In this document: positions 1 through 9,447 of the stretch, piece after piece | Layout: the number at the start of each line of letters is the position of its first letter | Position numbering within the stretch: the stretch's first letter is position 1 | NCBI RefSeq assembly: GCF_012317385.1 | Contig: NZ_CP051144.1 | Span: forward strand, 930,001 to 994,000 | Length of the DNA stretch: 64,000 nt | DNA from: Romboutsia sp. CE17 | Lineage (GTDB): Bacteria; Bacillota; Clostridia; Peptostreptococcales; Peptostreptococcaceae | Direction: 5' to 3' | Translations under genes and position numbers: made by a program | The notes under the pieces: generated by a model | The model's input: only the letters and a program-made list of their open reading frames with translations | Databases searched by the model: none | Told to the model about the DNA's origin: nothing

Positions 1-637
1 AGAAGTAAAAAATTCCAATAAATGAAGGCAGAGAATAACCTATACAAGTAGCAAGTGCTGCTCCAGAAACACCCATATTAAGAGGAACTATAAACACATA
101 GTCTAAAATAATATTAATGATACCTCCTAAAACAGAACTAAATAAACCTAGAGTAGGAACACCAGCAGTTACTAAAAAGTAATCAAAATAAACCTTAAGT
201 ACAATAAATGGTGTAAAAATTAACATAGTTAATAAGAAAGCATAACAATCTTCATATAAAATATCTGTAGATCCTAAAGCATATATAATTTCTTTTATGA
301 AAATAATGCAAAATACAGCGACAATAATTCCAAATACTAAAGCACTTATTGTTATAAGTGTAAAACTTTCTTTAGCTTCTTTGTCATTTCCCTTCCCCAT
401 AAGGTTAGCAACGATGGCACTTCCACCAGTAGCAAACATAACTCCTATACCAATCAATATATTTATTACAGGGTATACAATATTAGTAGAAGATAAAGCA
501 TTTGATCCAACAAATCTAGATATAAACATCCCATCTATAATAGTATAAAGAGAGAAAAAAACCATCATTACAACTGTTGGCAGGGTATATTTTATAAGAG
601 ACAGAAAAGTAATTTTTTTCTCTAATGAATTTTCCAT
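1..637 (-). CDS. MATE family efflux transporter, N-terminal part (runs off the window start)
   Basis: An open reading frame on the minus strand starts at an ATG at 637, preceded by a GGAGG box at about 643-648, and stays open to base 1, so about 212 residues are visible. The protein begins MENSLEKKITFLS and then has regularly spaced hydrophobic helices, including 'IDGMFISRFVG' and 'ALSSTNIVYPV', which are typical of the first MATE repeat. MATE proteins are inner-membrane cation/drug antiporters of about 450 residues, so roughly half the gene is missing here. The visible part looks intact. The closest family type is probably the MepA-like clostridial branch; the substrate cannot be told. Confidence 0.88.
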   Translation of the reverse strand, partial: MENSLEKKITFLSLIKYTLPTVVMMVFFSLYTIIDGMFISRFVGSNALSSTNIVYPVINILIGIGVMFATGGSAIVANLMGKGNDKEAKESFTLITISALVFGIIVAVFCIIFIKEIIYALGSTDILYEDCYAFLLTMLIFTPFIVLKVYFDYFLVTAGVPTLGLFSSVLGGIINIILDYVFIVPLNMGVSGAALATCIGYSLPSFIGIFYF

Positions 638-807
638 AAAAACCTCCTTAATATTATATTTCTGTAGAATATAATAAAGTATCCAGCTACTGGAGAGTCA
701 ATGAAAATTTGGAAAAAATTATATAAAATAAAATATTTATAAATATTAATTTATATTTGATATTTAATGCAAATGATTTTTTACTCTTAAGGGAAATGAA
801 TTTTTTA

Positions 808-816
808 TGATATAAT
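808..816 (+). promoter_or_regulatory. Extended -10 promoter element
   Basis: TGATATAAT is a perfect extended -10 hexamer lying 38 bases before the start of the TIGR00300 gene. No good -35 box is present at the usual distance, which is tolerated when the TGn extension exists. Confidence 0.5.
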
Positions 817-853
817 AAAAAGACGATCATAGCTAATAGGGGGGGAATAAAGT

Positions 854-1939
854 ATGAGTTTTCAATTACCAAAATACAATCATCCAAATTTTAATGAAGA
901 AAGGTTTTTAATTGCACCAAATGCAGAATATAAATTAGTAGAAAAAGATGGAGTTGCACCTGATAATTATCATGCAATGTCAATATTCCCAGAATATTTT
1001 AAGATAAATGGAAAATGGATACTTGCAGAGGAAACAAGAATGGACTGTGTTCCACGATTAAACTCTAATAATGAAATAGAAATAGTAGAGTTTAGAGCTT
1101 TAAAAGTAAACGATAAAGTAATAGTAGGAAGAACTGAAGATGCAAGTGAAGGTATATACTTACATGCAAATGGATTTGTAAAAGAAGAACAAGATAAAGA
1201 TGTATTTGCTTTTAGAGGAGGACGTTCTAGAGAAACATCACAAACTATGGACTATGATAAATTAATAGAATTATTAAAATATGAGAAAGAAAATGGATAT
1301 GTAGTATGGGTGATGGGACCAGCTGCAGTATTTTCAGAAGGAGCTAGAAATTCTCTTACAAAATTAATAAATTCAGGATATGTGCATGCTTTTTTAGGAG
1401 GAAACGCAGTAGCAACTCACGATTTAGAAGCAGGGATATTCCATACAGCTTTAGGTCAAGATATTTATACTCAAGAGTCTATAAAAAATGGACACTATTG
1501 TCATTTAGATTTATTAAATAAAGCAAGAAAATATGATTCTATAGAAAAATTAATAGAAGAAGAAAATATAACATCTGGGCTTATGCAATCTTGTTATAAA
1601 AATAATATTCCAGTAGTTCTTGGTGGATCAATAAGAGATGATGGACCACTTCCAATAGTAATAAGTGATGTTTATAAGGCGCAAGATGAAATGAGAAAAC
1701 ATATAAGAAAAGCTACAACTGTAATATGTATGGCAACTCAACTTCATACAATAGCTACGGGAAATATGACTCCATCTTTTAGAGTAGTAGATAAAAATAT
1801 AAGACCTATATATTTTTATACAATAGATACATCAGAATTTGCAGTTAATAAATTAAGGGATAGAGGAAGCTTAGAAGTTATAACTATGATTTCTAATGCA
1901 CAAGACTTTTTACAAAGATTAGCTGATAATTTAGAGTAA
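854..1939 (+). CDS. TIGR00300 / LOR-SDH-domain protein, ornithine cyclodeaminase-like
   Basis: A 361-residue soluble protein with ATG start behind a GGGGG-AA ribosome binding site. The N-terminal half has a beta-rich region. The C-terminal half carries 'VWVMGPAAVFSEGAR', 'FLGGNAVATHDLEAGIF' and 'LGGSIRDDGPLP', which I recognise as the conserved region named TIGR00300 (bifunctional LOR/SDH region). Members include the archaeal NAD-dependent ornithine cyclodeaminase and the C-terminal part of cyanobacterial AgrE/ArgZ, which turn ornithine into proline. The 'GPAAV..GAR' and 'GGNAVATHDLE' segments would form the NAD-binding fold. It stands alone, with its own promoter and no other arginine or proline gene beside it. 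Function is by family only; length is close to the archaeal enzymes. Confidence 0.62.
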   Translation: MSFQLPKYNHPNFNEERFLIAPNAEYKLVEKDGVAPDNYHAMSIFPEYFKINGKWILAEETRMDCVPRLNSNNEIEIVEFRALKVNDKVIVGRTEDASEGIYLHANGFVKEEQDKDVFAFRGGRSRETSQTMDYDKLIELLKYEKENGYVVWVMGPAAVFSEGARNSLTKLINSGYVHAFLGGNAVATHDLEAGIFHTALGQDIYTQESIKNGHYCHLDLLNKARKYDSIEKLIEEENITSGLMQSCYKNNIPVVLGGSIRDDGPLPIVISDVYKAQDEMRKHIRKATTVICMATQLHTIATGNMTPSFRVVDKNIRPIYFYTIDTSEFAVNKLRDRGSLEVITMISNAQDFLQRLADNLE

Positions 1940-2085
1940 TCTAAAAATATACACATAATTACAAATATTAACATAAAAAATATTAAAAGAGTAACAAAAT
2001 GTCTAATTATATCATATATATTTAGAGAGGATTGAAAAATGTTCTCATATTAAATATATAATAATATAAGGAGAGGTTTTGTTTT

Positions 2086-2709
2086 ATGGCTAATTGTAAT
2101 TGTGGTTGGATGAGTGGAAATTCATTTTCAAATGGTGGATATTTTGAGACTAATATGAGTAATAATATAGCTAATAATGGTAATGTTGCAGCTGTATCAA
2201 ATACAGGAAATGGATTTGGGCAAGGTCAAACTAATGTTTATGATAATTATGAGGTTATAAATGGAGAGGAATATTCTGTTGCAAACCAAAATTATTATAA
2301 TAATCATCATCAGACATATAATCATTACTATACAACTGATTACAACTATATAAGGGATCATTATTACGATTATAATGTATATCATAATGATTCAATAGAT
2401 ATTTACACTGGATCAGAATATCATGGTACTCAAAATATGGTAGCAGGCGCTAGTTTTAATGGTGGTACTAATGCAGCAGGTGCTAACTTTATGACAAATA
2501 ATGGTTCAACATTAGTTGCTGGAACAGCAGGTGTTCCAGGTTCTAACTCAGGTAATAATTCAAGAAATTGCAGAAAGACGATAGCATGCAATTGTTGTAA
2601 TCGTTGTGAAGAACGTTCATGTAGATGTGATGATAAATGTAAAAGAAATTGCTGTCATGAATGTTCATGCAAATGCGATGATAAATGCAAACGTAATTGC
2701 TGCTGTTAG
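2086..2709 (+). CDS. Asn/Tyr/His-rich, Cys-tailed probable spore coat protein (CotD-like)
   Basis: A 207-residue low-complexity protein. Residues about 1-50 are Asn/Gly-rich. Residues about 50-110 are a Tyr/His/Asn block ('NYYNNHHQTYNHYY', 'HYYDYNVYHND'). The middle is Gly/Ala/Asn-rich, and the last ~40 residues contain two copies of an S-C-(R/K)-C-D-D-K-C-K-R-N-C-C unit plus further Cys pairs. No signal peptide or membrane segment is seen. Tyr/His-rich blocks plus Cys clusters are typical of cross-linked spore coat proteins such as the CotD group, so a coat role is inferred. The next ORF carries a shorter version of the same Tyr block. Strong ribosome binding site AAGGAGAGG. Confidence in the CDS is high, in the coat role moderate. 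Confidence 0.65.
   Translation: MANCNCGWMSGNSFSNGGYFETNMSNNIANNGNVAAVSNTGNGFGQGQTNVYDNYEVINGEEYSVANQNYYNNHHQTYNHYYTTDYNYIRDHYYDYNVYHNDSIDIYTGSEYHGTQNMVAGASFNGGTNAAGANFMTNNGSTLVAGTAGVPGSNSGNNSRNCRKTIACNCCNRCEERSCRCDDKCKRNCCHECSCKCDDKCKRNCCC
2617..2706 (+). repeat. Tandem coding repeat of the Cys-rich unit
   Basis: Two successive copies of about 45 bases encode the CxCDDKCKRNCC motif at the C-terminus of the coat-like protein. The third-position differences show it is not a very recent duplication. Confidence 0.6.
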
Positions 2710-2735
2710 AAATAATTGCTTTAGGATGAAAAGCA

Positions 2736-2954
2736 ATGAAACAGTTTAAGAATAATAAAAATAATATCGTTAAAGGAATAAATAAGTATGATAATTATAA
2801 TATAATAAATGAAGAAGTATATTATTTAGAAAGAAAAAATTATTATGATAATTACTATATTAGATATAATCATTATTATTTAGATGAAAATTATAACTTA
2901 AAATATATATATACAGATGTTGTTTATATAAAAACAACATGTAATAAGAATTAA
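2736..2954 (+). CDS. Small Tyr/Asn-rich protein, paralogous module of the upstream coat-like protein
   Basis: A 72-residue basic, Tyr/Asn-rich protein. Residues 18-65 run parallel to residues about 49-97 of the upstream protein: 'YDNYNIINEEVYY' against 'YDNYEVINGEEY', then 'NYYDNYYIRYNHYYLD' against 'NYYNNHHQTYNHYYTT'. It lacks the Cys tail, and only one Cys is near its end. The gap to the upstream gene is 26 bases and both precede one terminator, so co-transcription is likely. The ribosome binding site is weak (GGATGAAAAGCA), which suggests coupled or low translation. A role in the spore surface is inferred from the shared module only. It could alternatively be a decaying duplicate. Confidence 0.55.
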   Translation: MKQFKNNKNNIVKGINKYDNYNIINEEVYYLERKNYYDNYYIRYNHYYLDENYNLKYIYTDVVYIKTTCNKN

Positions 2955-2970
2955 ATAATTAAAAAAATTA

Positions 2971-3020
2971 TAATGCTGTATAAAAATGATTTTTATTTGT
3001 TTTTATACAGCATTATTTTT
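2971..3020 (+). terminator. Intrinsic terminator after the coat-like pair
   Basis: A 14-bp stem (AATGCTGTATAAAA with its complement) is followed by ATTATTTTTAT. Confidence 0.85.
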
Positions 3021-3187
3021 ATGTTTAAAAAACAATATAATGTGATTAACTAAAGTAGTTGATCAGTTAAAGTAAATTTTTTATTAGAAATAATTTAAAG
3101 CTATATGGTTTTAGGTATTGTTACCTTATTTTAATTGAATTAGTTTATTAGGTAAGTTATTCTTAATATATAAAGGGGGAGACATTT

Positions 3188-5581
3188 ATGAAAAAACTTA
3201 AAAGTACATTTATAGCACTACTCACTATAATATGCGTACTTACTTTAAATCTATCTTATATAAATGCAGAGGATGAAGGTTATTATATAAAAAGCATGGA
3301 TATACAAGTAAATGTAAATGATAAAAGGGAGTATGAGATAAAAGAAACATTAGATGTGTATTTTAATGAAGAAAGACATGGAATAATTAGATATATTCCT
3401 ACCTCATCTCAATTAGAAGAATATGAAATCACTAATGTTAATGTGGAAGGTGCGACTTTTACAGAAGAAGATTCTGAAGACCTTAAAATTAAAATAGGTG
3501 ATGAGGATGAAACTATTGAAGGTAACAAAAGATATATAATTACATATACAATAAAAACATATGATGATGAGCAATTAGAAGCAGATTATTTGTATTTAAA
3601 TGTACTTGGAACACAGTGGGACACAAGAATAGAAAAGTTGACATCAACAATAACTTATCCAAAGGGTGCAAAGTTAGAAGAGCTAAATATAACTGATGGC
3701 CAACTTGGAAATACAACTAGTAGATATGTGAACTTCACTCAAAGTGAAAATAAAATAAAGATATCATCAAAAGGATCTATAGATCCATATTGTGGAGTAA
3801 CAGTTAATGCAAAACTAGAAGAAGGAACTTTTAAAAATGCCCCAATAAGAAAGTATCCATATACTATAAAAAATGAAAATATAAATATATCTATAACTAA
3901 GGAAAAATATTATTTAATAGAAAGAGAATTTACAATAGATGTAAATGAATATAATTATAGTTATGATAATAAAATAAATTTATTGCATCCATATGATAAT
4001 AGGTATGATTATATAAAATCAATTGAAGTTAATAATGATGATATAAGTATAGACCATAGTGATAATACATTAATACTTCCTTCAAAAGTAGGAACATATA
4101 AGTTTAAAGTGTCTTACAAGGTAGATCCACCAATACAGTCACAAATAGATTTTTCGATAGTGGATGGTTTTCGAAATGGAAAAACAGAAAATCTAAATGT
4201 AAGTATAACTTCTCCTTTTGAGATAAAAAATTATAAAGTTAATTTTTATGAAAAAGGTGTAAACTTAGGGCAAAAAAGATATGAATCAGAAATTAAAGAT
4301 AAAACTTTAAGTTTTTATAATTTAAATAGTATAAATGTAGGTGAAAAAATAAGTTTAATTTTAGATATTAACAATAAATTATTTAGTAGACCAACTCCAT
4401 TAATAGGATATATAACAATGTATGGAACACCACTTATTTTAATTGGTTTAATATTATTATTTTTAAAATATAAAGAAAAAACACAATTTATAACATCAGT
4501 TGAGTTTTACCCACCAAAAGGTATGAATAGTGCAGAAGTAGCTTATGCTTTCAAACAAAGGGTTAGTACAAATGATGTAACAACCTTATTATATTATTGG
4601 GCTAGCCAAAATCATATAAAAATAACTATGAAAGAAAATGATAAATTTATTTTAAGTAAGATATCAGAATTAGATGATGATCATCAAGGTTATGAAAAAA
4701 GATTATTTAAAGAAATATTTGAATATGGTGATGGGAAGACTGTAAGTGATAAACAATTAAAATATAAAAATATAAAAGAAATAAATAATTCAATAAAAGA
4801 TATAATTGAATATTTTACAGAAGAAAGAAAGTTAAAAAATAGTAAATCATATAAACTATCATTATTAATGCTAGTAATATCTATTTTACCAATATTTTTA
4901 GGTGGAGCATACAACCAGATACTAAATCATAACTTTATAAATTCTATTATGATAGGTATACTTTTAATAAGTGTCTTATTAGTAATGTATATTATTTTAC
5001 TTTCATTTACTAAAAATAGATATAGTGAAGGTGGAAAAAAATCAGCAAAAACTGCATCAATTATAGTATCAATAATATATATTTTAATTCAATCAACAAT
5101 ATTGATATTCACTAGTCTACCAAAAATTGTTTTATTATTAATAGTAGGAACTTCTTTAATAGGGTTAATTATGAGTGTCTATGTACCAAAAAGAAGTGAG
5201 TATGGAAAAGATATACTAGCACAAATATTAGGATTTAGAAATTTTGTTGAAATAGCAGAAAAAGATAGATTAGAAGCTTTATTAGAAGAAGACCCAGAAT
5301 ATTTCTACAATACACTGCCATATGCACAAGTGTTAGGAATAACTAAAAAATGGGCAAATAAATTTGAAGGAATAACAATGCAACCACCTTCTTTCTATGA
5401 AACTTATTATCCAATAAATAATGTATATGCAATGACTTATTTATTGAATGATTTAGAACATATAAACTCTACAATATCTACTGTACCTAGTTCATCAAAT
5501 GATAACTTCGGTGGAGGAGGCTTCGGTGGAGGAGGATTTTCAGGAGGAGGAGTTGGCGGTGGTGGCGGCTCAAGTTGGTAA
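3188..5581 (+). CDS. DUF2207 domain membrane protein with Gly-rich tail
   Basis: A 797-residue protein with an N-terminal signal peptide (charged KKLKS, then a hydrophobic run ending near 'SYINAEDE'). Residues about 30-380 form an extracytoplasmic beta-rich DUF2207 region ('ETLDVYFNEERHGIIRYIP'). A membrane helix lies near 412-432, and further hydrophobic helices lie near 560-580, 590-615 and 630-665. The last ~25 residues are almost only Gly, Phe and Ser and end in SSW, as usual in this family. The family has no established enzymatic role. It is often found beside lemA, as here (27 bases to the next gene), so the two probably work together in the cell envelope. Confidence 0.85.
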   Translation: MKKLKSTFIALLTIICVLTLNLSYINAEDEGYYIKSMDIQVNVNDKREYEIKETLDVYFNEERHGIIRYIPTSSQLEEYEITNVNVEGATFTEEDSEDLKIKIGDEDETIEGNKRYIITYTIKTYDDEQLEADYLYLNVLGTQWDTRIEKLTSTITYPKGAKLEELNITDGQLGNTTSRYVNFTQSENKIKISSKGSIDPYCGVTVNAKLEEGTFKNAPIRKYPYTIKNENINISITKEKYYLIEREFTIDVNEYNYSYDNKINLLHPYDNRYDYIKSIEVNNDDISIDHSDNTLILPSKVGTYKFKVSYKVDPPIQSQIDFSIVDGFRNGKTENLNVSITSPFEIKNYKVNFYEKGVNLGQKRYESEIKDKTLSFYNLNSINVGEKISLILDINNKLFSRPTPLIGYITMYGTPLILIGLILLFLKYKEKTQFITSVEFYPPKGMNSAEVAYAFKQRVSTNDVTTLLYYWASQNHIKITMKENDKFILSKISELDDDHQGYEKRLFKEIFEYGDGKTVSDKQLKYKNIKEINNSIKDIIEYFTEERKLKNSKSYKLSLLMLVISILPIFLGGAYNQILNHNFINSIMIGILLISVLLVMYIILLSFTKNRYSEGGKKSAKTASIIVSIIYILIQSTILIFTSLPKIVLLLIVGTSLIGLIMSVYVPKRSEYGKDILAQILGFRNFVEIAEKDRLEALLEEDPEYFYNTLPYAQVLGITKKWANKFEGITMQPPSFYETYYPINNVYAMTYLLNDLEHINSTISTVPSSSNDNFGGGGFGGGGFSGGGVGGGGGSSW

Positions 5582-5608
5582 AACAAGATAAGGAGAGGAG
5601 ATGTTAAA

Positions 5609-6157
5609 ATGATTGGAATAATAATAGTTGTAATTGCTGTAGTTATAGTATTTTTCTTTATATCAATATACAATAATTTAGTGTCGCTAAGGATGAAGGT
5701 TAGAGAAGGATTTTCAACAATAGATGTATTTTTAAAGAAAAGATATGATTTAATACCTAACTTAGTAGAGACAGTAAAGGGATATGCAAATCATGAAAAA
5801 GAAACCCTAAATCAAGTTATAGAAGCTAGAGGAAAAGCTCTTTCTAGTAGCGTAGATGACAAATTAAAATATGAAGGAGAATTATCAAATGCATTAAGTA
5901 GATTATTAATGCTAAGCGAGAATTATCCAGATTTAAAGGCAGATACTCAATTTGTTAACTTACAAAATCAGCTTCAACAAATTGAATCAGAAATAGAGAA
6001 ATCAAGAAGATACTATAATGGAGTAGTTAGAGAGTTTAATACAAGTATTCAAAAATTTCCTAATTGTATTGTTGCATCTATGTTTAAGTTTAAAGAAGAG
6101 ATATTCTTTGAACTTGAAAGTATAAATGAAAGAGAAAATATTAAAATAGAATTTTAG
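5609..6157 (+). CDS. lemA: LemA family protein
   Basis: A 182-residue protein with one N-terminal membrane anchor (residues 2-22) followed by the LemA helical domain: 'MKVREGFSTIDVFLKKRYDLIPNL' (split here as MKVREGFSTIDVFLKK and RYDLIPNL), then 'ARGKALSS', 'LSRLLMLSENYPDLKAD' and 'FVNLQNQLQQIESEI'. This order is diagnostic for LemA. It is predicted to face the outside as a helical bundle. Its molecular function is unknown. It follows the DUF2207 gene in one operon with its own AAGGAGAGGAG ribosome binding site. The C-terminal end is slightly longer than usual. Confidence 0.92.
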   Translation: MIGIIIVVIAVVIVFFFISIYNNLVSLRMKVREGFSTIDVFLKKRYDLIPNLVETVKGYANHEKETLNQVIEARGKALSSSVDDKLKYEGELSNALSRLLMLSENYPDLKADTQFVNLQNQLQQIESEIEKSRRYYNGVVREFNTSIQKFPNCIVASMFKFKEEIFFELESINERENIKIEF

Positions 6158-6248
6158 AATGCTAATTTGATATAGATTTACTTTCATAATTATATAGAAT
6201 TAACCGATTTATTGTTAGATAAAGGATAAATTTATAGAAATAAATTCA

Positions 6249-6300
6249 AAATAAAACTAGGTAGATTATTTTAATGCTTACTCTACCTAGTTTTATTTTA
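6249..6300 (+). terminator. Bidirectional intrinsic terminator
   Basis: AAAACTAGGTAGA and its complement TCTACCTAGTTTT flank a 20-base loop, with T runs on both strands. It serves lemA and the convergent small membrane protein. Confidence 0.85.
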
Positions 6301-6303
6301 AGT

Positions 6304-6588
6304 TTATCTTCTTTTTTTAGTTTTTTTCTTTTTCTTCTTGCCCTTTATTTTAGCCTTTTGCTCTTTTAGTAGGGCTTTTTTTTCAGTCTTTAATAAGGCC
6401 TTTTGCTCTTCAATTTTCTTTTCTTGAGATGCAACGTATACATTAAGAATAGCTAATAATATACCTATAACTACAAATTTGTAATCTTTAGAAAAGAATC
6501 CTAAAGCAATTATCATTACATTCATAGCCATGACAATACTGTTTTTATTTTTCTTTAGAAACTTACTCACTTTTTTATCCTCTTTCAA
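6304..6588 (-). CDS. Small two-helix membrane protein with Lys-rich tail
   Basis: A 94-residue protein with a Lys-rich start, a hydrophobic stretch at about residues 17-33 and another at 37-53, then a charged helix with repeated 'KALLK-E' units ending in about 15 consecutive Lys/Arg/Thr residues. The ribosome binding site is GAAAGAGG. No family is recognised. The polybasic end could bind RNA or acidic lipids, but that is speculation. It is transcribed alone and convergent to lemA. Confidence 0.6.
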   Translation of the reverse strand: MKEDKKVSKFLKKNKNSIVMAMNVMIIALGFFSKDYKFVVIGILLAILNVYVASQEKKIEEQKALLKTEKKALLKEQKAKIKGKKKKKKTKKRR

Positions 6589-6757
6589 ATTATAAATGTA
6601 TTACAGAATATATTATAATACATAAATTCAAATAAAATCAATTGTCTCAATTGCATACCTATATAAATAATTAATAATAGTAAATTTAAATAAAGATTGT
6701 TTGTAAAAAATTTACACATTTATATAATTACAAATTTAGTTATTTTTAGACATATTA

Positions 6758-6766
6758 TGATATAAT
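6758..6766 (+). promoter_or_regulatory. Extended -10 promoter element
   Basis: TGATATAAT, about 30 bases before the acyltransferase start. Confidence 0.45.
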
Positions 6767-6796
6767 TATACAACAATCATCTTATTAGGAGGAGTA

Positions 6797-7891
6797 ATGG
6801 GTACTAAAATTTTAAATGACAGCTATTATATGAACATCATTAAAGTATTAGGAATAATTATGGTAGTTGGTGGGCACACAGGGTTTAATTTATTTGATCT
6901 TATAGGTATTCCATATGGAGAATTTAAAGAAATATTTCCAGCATATTCTTATCATATGCCACTATTTATATTTATTTCTGGATACTTTATTAACTTAAAT
7001 AAGAATAGCGATATAAATATATTTGTTAATAAAAAAGTAAAATCTTTAATAGTTCCTTATTATATAACAAATATTTTCTATGCTTTTTTAACAATGGTTT
7101 TAGTAAATGAAGGTCTTTTTTATAAAAGTAAGGAAGCTACAATTCATAATATTTTTGTAGAGCCATGGATATCTGGATACCAATTTAATTTAAATGGCCC
7201 AGGATGGTTTGTCTTATTTTTATTTTTAGTACAAGTTACTTATTTATTATTTAGAACAAAGATAAAAAGTAACAAAGAAAAAGAAGTTGATTTTATACTA
7301 TTAGGAGTATTTATATTATTAGGTTTTGTAAGTACTTATTTATCTATTAATTTTAATGAAGAAAATAATTCTTTATTATGGGTAATACTTAGGACTTCTT
7401 TTGGTTTTCAATTTTATCATTTAGGATATATTTATAAAAAATATCTGAAAGATAAGATACCTCTTAATGTAAAATCATTTTTAATCTTAATAGTAGCGAA
7501 AATATTATTTATAGCATTTTTAGGAAATTATACCTTTAGTATGAGGGCATTAGTGTTTAGAGATAAAGTGTTTTTACCATTGATAGTTTCTATAATGGGA
7601 ATATATTATATTCTTCATGTATCAAAATTTATAGCTTATTTAACAGAATCTATAAAGAATAATAAAATAAAAAATACTATTAACTATATAGGAAATAATA
7701 CTTGGGCTATTATGATGCATCATATGACTGTTAACTTCTTTTATGATAAATTCATAGGTCTAGGAAAATATGAAATATTAGATTATTTTGTATTACCTTT
7801 AGTATGCACTATATTACCTCTTATATGGAGTAAAGTTTATACTATATTTAAAACGTTAAGACTTGAAAGAAAAATGGCAGAAAATGCGTAA
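6797..7891 (+). CDS. Acyltransferase 3 family membrane protein
   Basis: A 364-residue multi-helix membrane protein. The N-terminus 'MNIIKVLGIIMVVGGHTGFN' carries the conserved His of AT3 enzymes within helix 1. 'YSYHMPLFIFISGYFI' is the second conserved block, and about nine further hydrophobic helices follow. AT3 proteins move acetyl or other acyl groups from the cytoplasm to surface polysaccharides, peptidoglycan or lipids. It is single-standing, with no polysaccharide cluster nearby, so the substrate is unknown. The ATG follows AGGAGGAGTA. The end 'RKMAENA' is cytoplasmic. Confidence 0.85.
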   Translation: MGTKILNDSYYMNIIKVLGIIMVVGGHTGFNLFDLIGIPYGEFKEIFPAYSYHMPLFIFISGYFINLNKNSDINIFVNKKVKSLIVPYYITNIFYAFLTMVLVNEGLFYKSKEATIHNIFVEPWISGYQFNLNGPGWFVLFLFLVQVTYLLFRTKIKSNKEKEVDFILLGVFILLGFVSTYLSINFNEENNSLLWVILRTSFGFQFYHLGYIYKKYLKDKIPLNVKSFLILIVAKILFIAFLGNYTFSMRALVFRDKVFLPLIVSIMGIYYILHVSKFIAYLTESIKNNKIKNTINYIGNNTWAIMMHHMTVNFFYDKFIGLGKYEILDYFVLPLVCTILPLIWSKVYTIFKTLRLERKMAENA

Positions 7892-8005
7892 ATTTAAAAA
7901 AACATAATATTTATTATTTTGTAAGTAAGATATATAAGTCTAAATTTAGGAAAAAATATTTTATTATGTTACTATATAAAATATAAGATATAAGGAGAAT
8001 GTTAA

Positions 8006-9331
8006 ATGTATTTAATAGACCTATTATTTATAGATATACCCGAGTTTATAGTTATATTTTTATTAATATCTATACTAGTTAATAATAAATTTACAACAAA
8101 TCAGTTAATATGGAGTACGGTTATTTATTCAATAATTACAATAATAAAGTATACAACTGGAACATCTTTAGGAAGTACAATTCAAGGATTAACAATATGT
8201 ATATCTATATACATAATGACTAATATAAGGTTTGTTAATATATGTATAGCAACGATTACATCATTAGTTATAAGGTTTATGCTTGATGTAATAGCACTAA
8301 TTATTATTAATAATATGGGGATAAAATTAGAAGTGATATTAAACAATAAATTATATAAAATAATTGTATGTCATATTTGTCTAATTACACTTTATGGAAT
8401 CTATATTATAATTAAAAAATATAAAGAAAAACATCAAGTAGAGATAAATAAAAAAATAAAAAATATTAGTTTATATATTAATAAAAATATAGAATCTATT
8501 ATAGTATCATCAAGTATACTAGTTTTATTAGTAATAACGATTATATTATTAGATTTAGAAAATAATAAAGATAAAAATCTAGGGTCTAGCAATTTAATAG
8601 CAATATATCTATTTTTTTCATTAATAATTTTAATAATAGGATTAATTTTAACAATTATAAATCATAACAAGCAAAAAATATTAAGTAAATTAGAAAATAA
8701 TCTAATGCAAACAAATTTAAATCAAATGAAAGAAACTGTAGACTTACTAAGAATACAAAAGCATGATTATATGAATCATTTACAGGTTATATTAATGCAA
8801 GTTACAAATGGAAAAAATGAAGATGCAAAAAACTATATATTAAGTATAGCAAATGAAAATAGCAACTCTATTATATATTTTAATACAGGAAATTCTTATA
8901 TAGATGCAGTTCTTAATACTAAGAAAAGAAGAGCATCTAAGTATAATATAGAATTAACTGCATGTATAGATAGCTTATTAGAAAAAATAGAGTTATCAGA
9001 CTCAGAACTTACTTCAATACTTCTAAATATAGTTGATAATTCAATAGATGAACTTAAAAAATTCAATAGAGATTATAAATATATACATGTAGATACTTAT
9101 AAAGAAGACGATTTTTATAATATATCTATAAAAAATAATGGTAGCAAGATAGAAGATATTAATAAGATATTTGAACTTGGATATTCATCAAAGGGGAAAG
9201 ATAGAGGGTATGGTTTATATCATATAAAGAAAATATTAGAATCATATAATTGTACATTAGATATATATAGTGATGAAATTGAAACTGAATTTATAATAAA
9301 AATACCAGAAATAAAAAATATTGTAATATAG
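8006..9331 (+). CDS. GHKL-type sensor histidine kinase (AgrC/CitA-like), no partner regulator
   Basis: A 441-residue protein. The N-terminal ~220 residues contain six to seven membrane helices. Then comes a dimerisation helix with the phospho-acceptor His in 'RIQKHDYMNHLQVI' (about residue 251) and a GHKL ATPase with N box 'LLNIVDNSIDEL', G1-like 'GYSSKGKDRGYGLYHIKK' and the usual length. This layout is that of AgrC/ComD peptide sensors and of Spo0B-like kinases. No response regulator gene lies on either side, and no signal peptide gene of the AgrD type was seen, so its partner must be elsewhere. Preceded by AAGGAGAATG ribosome binding site. Confidence 0.85.
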   Translation: MYLIDLLFIDIPEFIVIFLLISILVNNKFTTNQLIWSTVIYSIITIIKYTTGTSLGSTIQGLTICISIYIMTNIRFVNICIATITSLVIRFMLDVIALIIINNMGIKLEVILNNKLYKIIVCHICLITLYGIYIIIKKYKEKHQVEINKKIKNISLYINKNIESIIVSSSILVLLVITIILLDLENNKDKNLGSSNLIAIYLFFSLIILIIGLILTIINHNKQKILSKLENNLMQTNLNQMKETVDLLRIQKHDYMNHLQVILMQVTNGKNEDAKNYILSIANENSNSIIYFNTGNSYIDAVLNTKKRRASKYNIELTACIDSLLEKIELSDSELTSILLNIVDNSIDELKKFNRDYKYIHVDTYKEDDFYNISIKNNGSKIEDINKIFELGYSSKGKDRGYGLYHIKKILESYNCTLDIYSDEIETEFIIKIPEIKNIVI

Positions 9332-9447
9332 TTTGCATAAGACAAGCTAGATTGCAATATTTTTTATATAAGTATATAAAACTGATAGATAAAATATTTA
9401 AAATAGAACACTGCATAAAGAAAATTTAGAAAATTCATAAAAATACG

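Noticed and set aside
297-548. ORF on the plus strand
   Set aside because: Antisense to the clearly recognisable MATE gene; no ribosome binding site.
5437-5673. Pro-rich minus-strand ORF
   Set aside because: It is the complement of the Gly-rich tail of the DUF2207 protein; no independent signals.
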